Positions 35,351 to 44,285 of a stretch of DNA of 64,000 bases are shown piece by piece. Within the stretch, counting starts at the first letter, position 1. Each line of letters starts with the position of its first letter. Source of the stretch: Ferranicluibacter quercicola (GTDB lineage Bacteria > Pseudomonadota > Alphaproteobacteria > Rhizobiales > Rhizobiaceae); contig NZ_JAJOZR010000015.1 of the NCBI RefSeq assembly GCF_021168455.1, positions 59,204-123,203 on the forward strand. Direction: 5' to 3'. The notes under the pieces are model-generated. The model had not been told where the DNA came from. It did no database searches and saw only the letters and a list, made by a program, of their open reading frames with translations. Made by a program: the position numbers and the translations under genes.

Positions 35351-37144
35351 GTGAGTGCCCTTCTCGAAACGTTTTCGCCCCGTCATCTCGGCCGTGACCA
35401 GATCGTCACCCTGTCCAAGCTCGTGATCGAGACCGCCTTGCAGCCGATCGTCGAGGCGACGACGGGGACGTGTTTCGGCTACGAGTCCCTGATGCGGGGG
35501 TTCGACCGGCTGGGCTTCGCCTCGCCGCCGGCCCTTCTCGACCGGGCGCACGAGAATGGCGAGCTTCTGGCGCTGGAGCACATGGTCATCAGCCGGGCGC
35601 TCGCCGCCTTCGCCGCCCTGCCCGGCTTTGCGCAGCGGACGCTGTTCATCAATTTCGATACGCGGCTGATCGGCACGCATGACGAGGCGATCCTCAACCG
35701 GCTCGACGCGCACCTGAAGCGGGTCGGCATTCCGCCCTCCAGTCTCTGCTTCGAGCTGTCCGAACGGCATGACAACGAGACCTTCGCCGCGTTCGACACA
35801 CTGCTCGACCGGTTGCGCGAACACGGCTTCAAGCTGGCGATCGACGATTTCGGCACCGGCTTCTCCGGTCTGAAGCTCCTCTCCCGCGCGACCGTCGACT
35901 ACGTCAAGATCGACCGGCATTTCGTGTCGCAGATCGAAAGCCTTCCGCGAAACCGCCAGCTGGTGCGCCACGTCGTGACGATGGCGCATAAGCTCGGGGC
36001 GCGCGTCATTGCCGAAGGCGTGGAGACCGAGGCGGAGTTCCATGTCTGCCGCGATCTCGGCTGCGATCTCCTGCAGGGCTATTTCCTGGCGATGCCGACC
36101 GTCTGCCATGCGGATCTGAAGGCAAGCTATCCGCATCTCGCCCAGGCCGACGACACCAAGCGGCGCACGGCCTCGGCCGACAGCGTGCTCATCCGCCGGC
36201 AGGTCGAGCATCTGCCGACCGTGCAGGAAAGCGCCAAGCTCGACACGATCTTCGAGCTGTTCCGCACCGCACCGCAGCAGGCCTTCTTTCCCGTGCTGAA
36301 CGCGAATGACGAGCCGCGCGGCATCATCCACGAATATCACCTGAAGGAGATGATCTATCACCCGTTCGGCCGCGATCTCCTGCAGAACCGGGTCTATCAG
36401 CGGCGCATCGCCAGCTTCGTCACCCCAGCCCCGGTCGCCGACGTCCATATGCCGGCGCATGAAATGCTCGATATCTTCACCGGGGCGAACGGCAGCGACT
36501 GCCTGATTCTCACGGAGAACATGCGCTATGCCGGTATCCTCTCCTCCGCCTCGCTGCTGCGCATCATCAGCGAGAAGCAGCTGACGTTCGCACGCGACCA
36601 GAACCCCTTGAGCGGCCTGCCCGGCAACCGTGCCATCCGCGACCATGTGCACGAGGCCATGCTCGACGGCGACCGCATGCGCTTCTTCTGCTACTGCGAT
36701 TTCGACAACTTCAAGCCGTTCAACGACAATTACGGCTTTCACCGCGGCGATGCCGCCATCACCCTGTTCTCGGCGCTGCTGCGCCGCCACTTCATCGGCG
36801 ACGGCGATTTCGTCGGGCATGTCGGCGGCGACGATTTCTTCGTCGGCCTGTCGGATCTGCCGGCGGCCGAGGTGGAGGACATGCTGACGCGGCTGCTCTG
36901 TGCCTTCAAAACCGGCGTGGAGGAGCTCTATTCGGACGACGACCGCGCCCGGGGCTTCATCATGGGCTATGGTCGCTCGGGCGTCGAGCAGGCCTATCCG
37001 CTGATGCGCTGCAGCGTCGGCGTTCTGGCGCTGGAAAAGGGCACGATCCTCACCGACGTCAATGCCGTCACCACCCGGGTCGCGGAGCTGAAAAGCCGTG
37101 CCAAGGCCAGCCGCTCTGGCCTCGTCATGGATGGCCTGACGTAA
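35351..37144 (+). CDS. EAL-CBS-GGDEF cyclic-di-GMP signalling protein
   Basis: A 597-residue cytoplasmic protein. Residues about 15-250 are an EAL phosphodiesterase domain with its metal and catalytic residues in place (YESL, FINFD, FELSER, IDDFGTGFSGL, VKIDRHF, AEGVET, LQGYFLA). Residues about 285-405 look like a CBS pair, and residues about 415-590 are a GGDEF domain whose motif reads GGDDF at 492-496, with Asp in place of Glu. The EAL domain is therefore probably active, while the cyclase domain may be weak or a GTP sensor. The GTG start has GGAG 7 bases upstream; a TTG 21 bp earlier is the alternative. It stands alone between two operons. Confidence 0.88.
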   Translation: MSALLETFSPRHLGRDQIVTLSKLVIETALQPIVEATTGTCFGYESLMRGFDRLGFASPPALLDRAHENGELLALEHMVISRALAAFAALPGFAQRTLFINFDTRLIGTHDEAILNRLDAHLKRVGIPPSSLCFELSERHDNETFAAFDTLLDRLREHGFKLAIDDFGTGFSGLKLLSRATVDYVKIDRHFVSQIESLPRNRQLVRHVVTMAHKLGARVIAEGVETEAEFHVCRDLGCDLLQGYFLAMPTVCHADLKASYPHLAQADDTKRRTASADSVLIRRQVEHLPTVQESAKLDTIFELFRTAPQQAFFPVLNANDEPRGIIHEYHLKEMIYHPFGRDLLQNRVYQRRIASFVTPAPVADVHMPAHEMLDIFTGANGSDCLILTENMRYAGILSSASLLRIISEKQLTFARDQNPLSGLPGNRAIRDHVHEAMLDGDRMRFFCYCDFDNFKPFNDNYGFHRGDAAITLFSALLRRHFIGDGDFVGHVGGDDFFVGLSDLPAAEVEDMLTRLLCAFKTGVEELYSDDDRARGFIMGYGRSGVEQAYPLMRCSVGVLALEKGTILTDVNAVTTRVAELKSRAKASRSGLVMDGLT

Positions 37145-37180
37145 TCCGCCCGTCGTCTCGGCAGGGGTGTTCCCAGAGCG

Positions 37181-37912
37181 TCAGCCCCGCGTCGCGGCGA
37201 AGACGGTGCTCGCGTCGCTGACGATCGCGACGTGATCATAGGCGGCCTTTCCCGCGGCCGCGGCGTCGGCGCGCAGGATGGCGGTGACGATGCGGTCGTG
37301 TTCCGCATAGGATTTCGACAGGCGGCCGGCGAGCCGGAACTGGGCGCGGCGGAACGGGGCGAGCCGGGCGCGCGTCTGCGTCGCGAGTTCGAGAAGATGG
37401 TCGTTATGGGCGCCGCGGTAGAGCCGGTTGTGAAAATCGGTGTTGTAGGCGGCGTAATCCTCCGCCACGCCCGAACCGACGAGCTGCATCGACGTGCGGT
37501 GCTCGCGCTCAAGCGCGTTCCGCTCGTCCGCCGTCATCCGCGTTGCCGACAGCCGGGCGCAGATGCCCTCGAGCTCCGCCATCGCCTCGAACATCGCGCG
37601 GAGATGGGCCTCCTCGACGTTCTTGACGATCGCGCTGCGGTTCGGCTCCCGGCCGACCAGGCCCATGGCGCCGAGTTCGCGCAGCGCCTCGCGCACCGGC
37701 GTGCGCGACACCTCGAAGCGCGCCGCCAGCGACAGCTCGTCCAGCCGCTCGCCGGGCACCATCACGCCGGTCACGATCATGTCGGCGATCGCGCGCACCA
37801 TCTGCTCGACGGTCGTTCCGGCGCGGATGATGGGTCTCTGTTTTGCCTGCGTCACAGTCGTCTCGATGCCAGTCTCAGATCCTGCATACAGATGACCGGC
37901 AGACCGAAGCAT
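37181..37912 (-). CDS. GntR-family regulator (FCD/FadR subfamily)
   Basis: A 243-residue regulator. The winged helix is at about residues 33-95 (LDELSLAARFEVSRTPVREALRELGAMGLV), and a C-terminal all-helical FCD ligand domain follows. AGGAG six bases before the ATG at 37912 sets the start. It is divergent from the transporter and cyanurate/biuret hydrolase operon beginning at 38176 and most likely controls it through the repeated TGCATACAG sites between them. FCD regulators generally sense small acids or amides through a bound metal, which would fit a pathway intermediate. Confidence 0.9.
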   Translation of the reverse strand: MLRSAGHLYAGSETGIETTVTQAKQRPIIRAGTTVEQMVRAIADMIVTGVMVPGERLDELSLAARFEVSRTPVREALRELGAMGLVGREPNRSAIVKNVEEAHLRAMFEAMAELEGICARLSATRMTADERNALEREHRTSMQLVGSGVAEDYAAYNTDFHNRLYRGAHNDHLLELATQTRARLAPFRRAQFRLAGRLSKSYAEHDRIVTAILRADAAAAGKAAYDHVAIVSDASTVFAATRG

Positions 37913-38133
37913 GTCAATCTCCTGTTTAATACATTGAAAATATGATCTTAAACAGATGACAACGATCGTTCCCGATGAAATCCTGCGATCCGGTCAGCAT
38001 ATGATCCGGGCAGCGATCTAAAAATAGGCATCATCCATCAAAACTGCATACAGTTTTATCAGGCCGGTCTCTATCCCTGCAGAAAGTCCAATCCTTACAA
38101 CGCCTTCGGACATGGCACGGTCATTGCATACAG
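37882..38133. promoter_or_regulatory. Three TGCATACAG operator-like repeats
   Basis: The near-palindromic word CTGCATACAG occurs at 37882-37891 (inside the regulator's 5' coding end), at 38044-38053 and, with one change, at 38124-38133. FadR-type regulators bind short AT-centred palindromes of this size. The sites span both the regulator's promoter and the operon promoter, as expected for auto-regulation plus operon control. The region from 37913 to 38175 is otherwise AT-rich and has no gene. Confidence 0.65.
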
Positions 38134-38175
38134 TTTCTTGTCCAACAGCCACCGGCCCAGTGCCGCACGGGGAGC

Positions 38176-39309
38176 ATGATGATGACCAACCGCCTTTCCA
38201 TGAACCGCCGCCGTTTCCTTCAAGCCTCCGCTGTCGGCCTTGCGGCAGGCGCCGTCCCGGGCCTGATGGGGTCTTCCGCCTTCGCGCAGACGGCGCTTAC
38301 CGTCGGCTTCATCTATGTCGGCCCCAAGGACGACTACGGCTACAATCAGGCGCATGCGGAAGGTGCGGCCATCATCAAGGCCATGCCGGGCATCACGCTC
38401 GTCGAGGAAGAAAACGTGCCCGAGACCGTCGATGTCCAGAAGACGATGGAATCGATGATCAATCTCGACGGCGCCGCGCTGATCTTCCCGACCTCCTTCG
38501 GCTATTTCGACCCCCATATGCTGGCCATGGCCGCGAAATATCCCGACACCCAGTTCCGCCATTGCGGCGGGCTCTGGCAGGAGGGCAAGCATCCGGCCAA
38601 CACCGGCTCCTATTTCGGCTATATCCATCAGGGCCAGTACCTGAACGGCATCGCCGCCGGCCATGCGTCCAAAAGCAAGAAGATCGGCTTCGTGGCGGCC
38701 AAGCCGATCCCGCAGGTGCTGCAGAACGTCAATGCGTTCCTGCTCGGCGCCCGCTCCGTCGATCCTGCGATCACCTGCCAGGTCATCTTCACCGGCGAAT
38801 GGTCGCTCGCCATCAAGGAGGCGGAGGCCACCAATGCGCTGGTCGATCAGGGTGTCGACGTCATCACCTGCCATGTCGACAGCCCGAAGGTGGTGGTCGA
38901 GACCGCGGCCGGTCGCGGCGCCTTCGTCTGCGGCTACCATGCCAACCAGAGCCCGCTCGCACCGGAAAAATACCTGACCGGCGCCGAATGGGCCTGGGGC
39001 AACGTCTATACCGACTTCATCAAGAAGGCGCAGGCCGGCGAGACGCTCGGAAACTTCGTGCGCGGCGGCCTGAAGGACGGCTTCGTCAAGATGAGCCCGC
39101 TCGGCCCCGGCGTGTCGGAAGAGGGTCGCAAGGCCTTCGAGGCCGCCCATGCCGAGGCCATGACGGGCAAGCTGTCCGTGTTCAAGGGTCCCCTGAAGGA
39201 CAACAAGGGCAATGCCGTGATCCCCGCCGACAAGGCCTATGCCGAGGATGCGATCGATCTGGAAAGCATGGCCTATCTCGTCGAGGGCGTGCTCGGCTCC
39301 ACGTCCTGA
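38176..39309 (+). CDS. BMP-family ABC transporter substrate-binding protein
   Basis: A 377-residue periplasmic binding protein of the BMP/PnrA-like family, whose known members bind nucleosides and related heterocycles. The N-terminus has a Tat-type leader (NRRRFLQASAVGLAAG, residues 10-25) cut near AFAQ. The mature part shows YVGPKDDYGYNQAHAEG and GFVAAKPIPQVLQNVNAFLLGA, typical of the family. Three ATGs follow each other directly; the third (38182) has the best distance to GGGGAG. In this operon the likely ligand is cyanuric acid, biuret or a similar nitrogen compound, a ring or amide resembling a nucleobase. Confidence 0.88.
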   Translation: MMMTNRLSMNRRRFLQASAVGLAAGAVPGLMGSSAFAQTALTVGFIYVGPKDDYGYNQAHAEGAAIIKAMPGITLVEEENVPETVDVQKTMESMINLDGAALIFPTSFGYFDPHMLAMAAKYPDTQFRHCGGLWQEGKHPANTGSYFGYIHQGQYLNGIAAGHASKSKKIGFVAAKPIPQVLQNVNAFLLGARSVDPAITCQVIFTGEWSLAIKEAEATNALVDQGVDVITCHVDSPKVVVETAAGRGAFVCGYHANQSPLAPEKYLTGAEWAWGNVYTDFIKKAQAGETLGNFVRGGLKDGFVKMSPLGPGVSEEGRKAFEAAHAEAMTGKLSVFKGPLKDNKGNAVIPADKAYAEDAIDLESMAYLVEGVLGSTS

Positions 39310-39366
39310 GGTCCTGCGAAGCCCGACCATCCGAGGAAGCCCATCATCCCCTGAGGGAGACGCGTC

Positions 39367-40500
39367 ATGTCCGTCGAAGCGAATCATTCCACGCTGTCGC
39401 TCGACACCGGCGGAGGCTCGAGCCTCCGCCCGGTTCTCGAATGGCTGGCGCGGCGGGCCGAGCCCGTCGTCATCGGCCTGGCGGCGATCCTTGCCGGTCT
39501 CGCGCTGTTCTCGATCTTCATCCTCGCGATCGGCAAGTCGCCGGTCGCTCTGTTCCAGATCATGTATGCCGGCGGCTTCGGCAGCTGGTTCTCCATCCAG
39601 AACAGCCTGTCGCGGGCGGCACCCCTCCTCCTCACCGCGCTCTGCGTGGCGCTGCCGGCGCGGCTCGGCCTCGTCATCATCGGCGGCGAGGGCGCGCTGG
39701 TGCTGGGCGGCGTCGCCGCGGCGGCCATCGCCACGCCGCTGACCGGCATCCTGCCGCCCTATCCCACGCTCATCGCCATGGCGCTCGCGGCCATGGCCGT
39801 CGGCGCGGTGTGGATCGGCGCCGTCGGCTTCCTGCGCCACTATCGCGGCGTCAACGAGACGATCTCCTCGCTGCTCCTCTCCTATATCGCCATCGCCCTG
39901 ATGAACCAGCTGGTGGAGGGGCCGCTGCGCGATCCCGCCAGCCTCAACAAGCCGTCCACCATGACCTTGCCGGCGGATTATCGGATCGGCGCCATCCCGG
40001 GCATGGATGTCCATTGGGGCCTCGTCCTCGCCGTTCTCGCCTGCATCCTGTCCTATGTCCTGATCGAGGCGACGCGCTTCGGCTTTGCCGCGCGTATGGC
40101 CGGCGGCAATGTCCGCGCCGCGCAGATCCAGGGCCTGCCGGTGGGGCGCCTGATCGTCGGCTTCACCGCCATCGCCGGCAGCTTCGCGGGGCTTGCCGGC
40201 ATGCTTGAGGTCGCCGCCGTGCAGGGCAGCGCCAATGCGTCGCTGGCCGCCGGCTACGGCTATACCGGCATCCTCGTCGCCTTTCTCGCCCGGCACAATC
40301 CGCTGGCGATCGTTCCCATCGCCGTCCTGCTCGGCGGTCTGGAGGCCTCCGGCGGTCTGATCCAGCGGCGCATGGGTCTGCCCGATGCCACGGTCGTCGC
40401 GCTGCAGGGCACGCTCTTCATCGTCATCCTCTTCTGCGAAACCTTCTACGGCCGCTTCAAGGTCTTCAATCCCGATCTCTGGAAAGGACGCCACCTATGA
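39367..40500 (+). CDS. ABC transporter permease, BMP-associated (YufP type)
   Basis: A 377-residue membrane protein of the branched-chain amino acid/ribose permease superfamily (BPD_transp_2) with about ten helices. It has the family stretch GYGYTGILVAFLARHNPLAIVPIAVLLGG near residue 295. A 35-residue polar N-terminus precedes the first helix; within it, bases 39409-39430 form a perfect 22-bp palindrome. The next permease gene overlaps its stop by 4 bp. Confidence 0.9.
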   Translation: MSVEANHSTLSLDTGGGSSLRPVLEWLARRAEPVVIGLAAILAGLALFSIFILAIGKSPVALFQIMYAGGFGSWFSIQNSLSRAAPLLLTALCVALPARLGLVIIGGEGALVLGGVAAAAIATPLTGILPPYPTLIAMALAAMAVGAVWIGAVGFLRHYRGVNETISSLLLSYIAIALMNQLVEGPLRDPASLNKPSTMTLPADYRIGAIPGMDVHWGLVLAVLACILSYVLIEATRFGFAARMAGGNVRAAQIQGLPVGRLIVGFTAIAGSFAGLAGMLEVAAVQGSANASLAAGYGYTGILVAFLARHNPLAIVPIAVLLGGLEASGGLIQRRMGLPDATVVALQGTLFIVILFCETFYGRFKVFNPDLWKGRHL

Positions 40501-41423
40501 GCGAGACGGATATCGGTCTCTGGGGCGTGCCGCTCGCCATCCTCGCCGGCGCCATCCGCGTCTCCACGCCCTTCATCTTCGTCTCGCTCGGCGAGGCGAT
40601 CACCGAGCGTTCGGGGCGCATCAATCTCGGGCTGGAGGGCACGCTGGTCTTCGGCGCGATGACCGCCTATGCCGTGGCGGTGCTGACCGGGTCGCCCTGG
40701 GCAGGCGTGCTCGCCGCCATGGCCGCGGGCTCGGTCTTCGGGCTCATTCACGGCTTCATCTGCCGCTTTCCCCGGGTCAACGACATCGCCATCGGCATCG
40801 CCATGATGCAGTTCGGGCTGGGCTTCGCCTTCTTCCTCGGCAAGCCCTTCATCCAGCCGGCTGCGCCCAAGCTGCCCTCCATCGCGCTCGGCACCTGGTC
40901 GTCCTATCCGCAGGTGCAGGCGGCGCTGAACATCAACGTGCTGTTCTTCCTGGGCTTCCTGCTCGCGCTCTTTCTCACCTGGGCCTTCCGCAACACGCGC
41001 CCCGGCCTGATCCTGCGCGTTGTCGGCGATTCCACCGATGCCGCCCGCGCGATGGGTATCGACCCCGACCGCGTCCGCCTGCTGGCAACGGCCCTCGGCG
41101 GCGCGCTCGCGGCCGTCGGCGGCGCCTATCTCTCGCTTTACTATCCCGGCTCGTGGAACGAGGGCATCTCCTCGGGCCAGGGCCTCATGGCGGTCGCGCT
41201 CGTCATCTTCGCCCGCTGGAACCCGATCAACTGCTTCCTCGCCGCCCTGCTCTTCGGCGGCACCGGCGCGCTCGGGCCTGCGCTGCAGTCGGTGGGCGTG
41301 ACGCAGGGCTACTATCTGTTCTACGCGGCACCCTACGTGCTGACGCTCGCCATTCTCATTGCCACATCCTCGCCCCATCGCGCGCTCACCGGCGCGCCGG
41401 GCGAGCTGTCCCTGACGAAATAA
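40497..41423 (+). CDS. ABC transporter permease, BMP-associated (YufQ type)
   Basis: A 308-residue permease of the same superfamily, the usual shorter partner of the preceding one. The conserved GEAITERSGRINLGLEGTLVFGAM stretch (about residues 31-54) and the RVVGDSTDAARAMGID loop that contacts the ATPase are clear. It would form the channel with the 39367 product; the ATPase is encoded later, at 44286. Confidence 0.92.
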   Translation: MSETDIGLWGVPLAILAGAIRVSTPFIFVSLGEAITERSGRINLGLEGTLVFGAMTAYAVAVLTGSPWAGVLAAMAAGSVFGLIHGFICRFPRVNDIAIGIAMMQFGLGFAFFLGKPFIQPAAPKLPSIALGTWSSYPQVQAALNINVLFFLGFLLALFLTWAFRNTRPGLILRVVGDSTDAARAMGIDPDRVRLLATALGGALAAVGGAYLSLYYPGSWNEGISSGQGLMAVALVIFARWNPINCFLAALLFGGTGALGPALQSVGVTQGYYLFYAAPYVLTLAILIATSSPHRALTGAPGELSLTK

Positions 41424-41439
41424 CGCAAGGAGCTTTCCC

Positions 41440-42456
41440 ATGAACGGTCTGGGTGGTCTGAACAAATCCGAACACGGCGTCGGCATCGGTCTCGTGCAGC
41501 TTCAGCTGCCGCTGACGGTGACGAAGGCGGATCTGGCCCGGCAGACGCAGCTGGTCGTCGATCTCGTGGCCAAGGCGCGGCGCAACCAGCCCGGCATGGA
41601 TCTCGTCGTCTTCCCGGAATATGCGCTGCACGGCCTGTCCATGGACATCAACCCCGAGATCATGTGCGATCTCGACGGTCCGGAGGTCGCGGCCTTCAAG
41701 ACGGCCTGCCGGGAGAACGCCATCTGGGGCTGCTTCTCCATCATGGAGCGGAATCCGGACGGCATGCCGTACAATTCCGGCATCGTCATCGACGATCAGG
41801 GCGAGCTGAAGCTCTATTATCGCAAGATGCACCCCTGGGTGCCGGTCGAGCCATGGGAGCCGGGCGATCTCGGCATCCCCGTCATCGACGGGCCGAAAGG
41901 TGCCAAGCTCGCGCTCATCATCTGCCATGACGGCATGTTCCCGGAGATGGCGCGCGAATGCGCCTACAAGGGCGCGGAGATCATGATCCGCACCGCCGGC
42001 TACACCGCGCCGATCCGCCAATCCTGGCGCTTCACCAACCAGTCGAACGCTTTCTGCAATCTCATGGTCACGGCCAGCGTGTGCATGTGCGGCTCGGACG
42101 GCACGTTCGACAGCATGGGCGAAGGCATGATCTGCGATTTCGAGGGCACGATCATTGCCCATGGCACGGCGGGCCGGGTGAACGAGATCATCACGGCGGA
42201 GGTCCGGCCGGATCTGGTGCGCGAGGCGCGGCGCGGCTGGGGCGTGGAAAACAACATCTACCAGCTCGGCCATCGCGGCTATGTCGCCGTTGCCGGCGGG
42301 GCGGGCGACGCGCCCTACAGCTACATGCACGATCTCGTCGCCGGCACCTACCGGCTGCCCTGGGAAGACGAGGTCAAGGTGACCGACGGCACCCCCTGCG
42401 GCTTCGAAAAACCCACGCGAAAATACGGCGAGAGCGCCAAACTGGCGGCGGAATAG
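41440..42456 (+). CDS. amiF: Formamidase (AmiF-type nitrilase-superfamily amidase)
   Basis: A 338-residue amidase closely resembling the AmiF formamidases, which release ammonia from formamide. The nitrilase-superfamily triad is in place: Glu60 (VVFPEYALHG), Lys129 (LYYRKMHPW) and Cys162 (IICHDGMFPE), at nearly the same spacing as in Helicobacter pylori AmiF. The WGVENNIYQLGHRGYVA and YRLPWEDEVKV stretches are also family marks. It follows the permeases by 16 bp, with AAGGAG upstream. Its role in a cyanurate/biuret operon is not established; it may widen the range of amides used as nitrogen source. Confidence 0.88.
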   Translation: MNGLGGLNKSEHGVGIGLVQLQLPLTVTKADLARQTQLVVDLVAKARRNQPGMDLVVFPEYALHGLSMDINPEIMCDLDGPEVAAFKTACRENAIWGCFSIMERNPDGMPYNSGIVIDDQGELKLYYRKMHPWVPVEPWEPGDLGIPVIDGPKGAKLALIICHDGMFPEMARECAYKGAEIMIRTAGYTAPIRQSWRFTNQSNAFCNLMVTASVCMCGSDGTFDSMGEGMICDFEGTIIAHGTAGRVNEIITAEVRPDLVREARRGWGVENNIYQLGHRGYVAVAGGAGDAPYSYMHDLVAGTYRLPWEDEVKVTDGTPCGFEKPTRKYGESAKLAAE

Positions 42457-42467
42457 GAGAGACGATC

Positions 42468-43169
42468 ATGGATGCGACGACCGAAACCGCGGAACGCCAT
42501 ATCACGGCCGACCCCTATCCCTGGCCCTATAACGGCAAGCTGCGGCCCGACAATACCGCTCTCATCATCATCGACATGCAGACCGACTTCTGCGGCAAGG
42601 GCGGCTATGTCGATCACATGGGCTACGATCTCTCGCTGGTGCAGGCGCCGATCAAGCCGATCGGCGCGGTGCTCGCGGCCATGCGCGCCAAGGGCTACCA
42701 CATCATCCACACCCGCGAGGGCCATCGCCCCGATCTCGCCGACCTGCCGGCCAACAAGCGCTGGCGCTCGCAGCGCATCGGTGCCGGCATCGGCGACGCC
42801 GGCCCCTGCGGCCGGATCCTGACGCGCGGGGAGCCCGGCTGGGACATCATCCCGGAGCTCTATCCGATCGCGGGCGAGACGATCATCGACAAGCCGGGCA
42901 AGGGTTCCTTCTGCGCGACCGATCTGGAGCTGATCCTCAACCAGAAGCGCATCGAGAACCTCATCCTCACCGGCATCACCACGGATGTGTGCGTCTCCAC
43001 CACCATGCGGGAGGCCAATGACCGGGGCTTCGAATGCCTGCTTCTGGAAGACTGCTGCGGCGCGACCGACTATGGCAACCACCTCGCCGCCATCAAGATG
43101 GTCAAGATGCAGGGCGGCGTCTTCGGGGCGGTCAGCGATGCGGCGAAGCTGATCGAGGCCCTGCCCTGA
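42468..43169 (+). CDS. biuH: Biuret amidohydrolase (isochorismatase-like cysteine hydrolase)
   Basis: A 233-residue cysteine hydrolase that converts biuret to allophanate and ammonia. From memory the sequence is nearly that of the structurally characterised Rhizobium leguminosarum BiuH, including the DPYPWPYNG opening and GKGGYVDHMGYDLSLVQAPI. The catalytic triad falls at the same numbers as in that enzyme: Asp36, Lys142 and Cys175. TAGGAG precedes the ATG, and the stop overlaps the atzD start (TGATG). Allophanate made here would be consumed by the AtzF homologue at the end of the operon. Confidence 0.95.
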   Translation: MDATTETAERHITADPYPWPYNGKLRPDNTALIIIDMQTDFCGKGGYVDHMGYDLSLVQAPIKPIGAVLAAMRAKGYHIIHTREGHRPDLADLPANKRWRSQRIGAGIGDAGPCGRILTRGEPGWDIIPELYPIAGETIIDKPGKGSFCATDLELILNQKRIENLILTGITTDVCVSTTMREANDRGFECLLLEDCCGATDYGNHLAAIKMVKMQGGVFGAVSDAAKLIEALP

Positions 43170-44284
43170 TGGCGCCTGCGCACCGCGACCTGCTGCAAGC
43201 CCGTGTCTGGCGGGTCGCTGCGAGCGGCCCGGCCGATGTGTCGGGCGTGGAAGCGCTCTTTGCGGCCGGCCTGAGGCCGGAAACGGTCGTCGCCATCCTC
43301 GGCAAGACCGAGGGCAATGGCTGCGTCAACGATTTCACCCGCGGCTATGCCACCGCGAGCTTCGAGGCGCTGTTCGCAAGGCTCGGCGTGGCCGCCCCCT
43401 GCCTCGTCATGTCCGGCGGTACGGAGGGTGCGCTGTCGCCGCACTGGACGGTCTTTGCCCGCGAGAGCGTGGCCGACGCGACGGAGACGATGGATGCGCC
43501 GGCGCTCGCCATCGGCGCATCGCGCACGCCGCATCTCCCCTACCACCATCTCGGCCGGCGGGAGCAGGTGCTTCTGGTCGCACAAGGGGTGAAGGCGGCG
43601 ATGGCGGATGCCGGGATCGACGCCCCGGAGGACGTGCATTTCGTCCAGATCAAATGCCCGCTGCTGACGCTTGCCCGCGTCCATGAGGCGGATGCGGCCG
43701 GGGCGGCGGTGGCCACCCGGGACACGCTGAAATCCATGGGCCTGTCGCGCGGCGCCTCCGCCCTCGGCGTCGCCGTGGCGCTGGGCGAGATCGATGCCGG
43801 GGAGATCACCGACGCCGTCATCGGCGCCCGTCTCGACCTCTTCTCCCGCTGCGCCTCGACGTCCGCGGGCGTCGAGCTCACGGATCACGAGATCATCGTG
43901 CTCGGCATGAGCCGGGCCTGGCGCGGGCCGCTCGCCATCGATCACGCCGTCATGGCGAGCGCCATCGACACTGTATCCGTCCGCGCCGCGCAGGCACGAC
44001 TGCCGGAGACGGCGCGGCTGACCGCCGTTCTCGCCAAGGCGGAACCCGACCCCTCGGGCATGGTCGGCGGGCGGCGTCACACCATGCTGGACGATTCCGA
44101 CATCGCCGGCACCCGCCACGCCCGCGCCTTCGTCGGCGGCGTGCTCGCTGGCGTCTTCGGCATGACCGACCTCTATGTTTCTGGCGGCGCCGAGCATCAG
44201 GGGCCGCCGGGCGGCGGACCGGTCGCCATCATCGTGGACCGCATCGCAACCGTGGACATCGCAACCATGGACAAGGAGAGCTGA
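43169..44284 (+). CDS. atzD: Cyanuric acid amidohydrolase (AtzD/TrzD family)
   Basis: A 371-residue ring-opening hydrolase that turns cyanuric acid into carboxybiuret, which loses CO2 to give biuret. The three-fold repeat that is unique to the cyanuric acid hydrolase/barbiturase family is visible as three Lys/Ser pairs: K46 with S82 (VMSGGTEGA), K162 with S197 (SRGASALGVAV) and K290 with S338 (YVSGGAEHQGPPGGGP). Barbiturase is the alternative activity, but the neighbouring biuret and allophanate hydrolases favour cyanuric acid. It is co-translated with biuH. Confidence 0.93.
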   Translation: MAPAHRDLLQARVWRVAASGPADVSGVEALFAAGLRPETVVAILGKTEGNGCVNDFTRGYATASFEALFARLGVAAPCLVMSGGTEGALSPHWTVFARESVADATETMDAPALAIGASRTPHLPYHHLGRREQVLLVAQGVKAAMADAGIDAPEDVHFVQIKCPLLTLARVHEADAAGAAVATRDTLKSMGLSRGASALGVAVALGEIDAGEITDAVIGARLDLFSRCASTSAGVELTDHEIIVLGMSRAWRGPLAIDHAVMASAIDTVSVRAAQARLPETARLTAVLAKAEPDPSGMVGGRRHTMLDDSDIAGTRHARAFVGGVLAGVFGMTDLYVSGGAEHQGPPGGGPVAIIVDRIATVDIATMDKES

Positions 44285-44285
44285 C

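Noticed and set aside
34280..36820. Minus-strand open frame of 846 codons over the phosphodiesterase and EAL-GGDEF genes
   Set aside because: Antisense shadow of two well-supported genes; composition is low-complexity and there is no domain.
38095..40494. Minus-strand open frame of 799 codons over the BMP transporter genes
   Set aside because: Antisense to a binding protein and permease with clear motifs; His/Gly/Asp-rich artefact of high GC.
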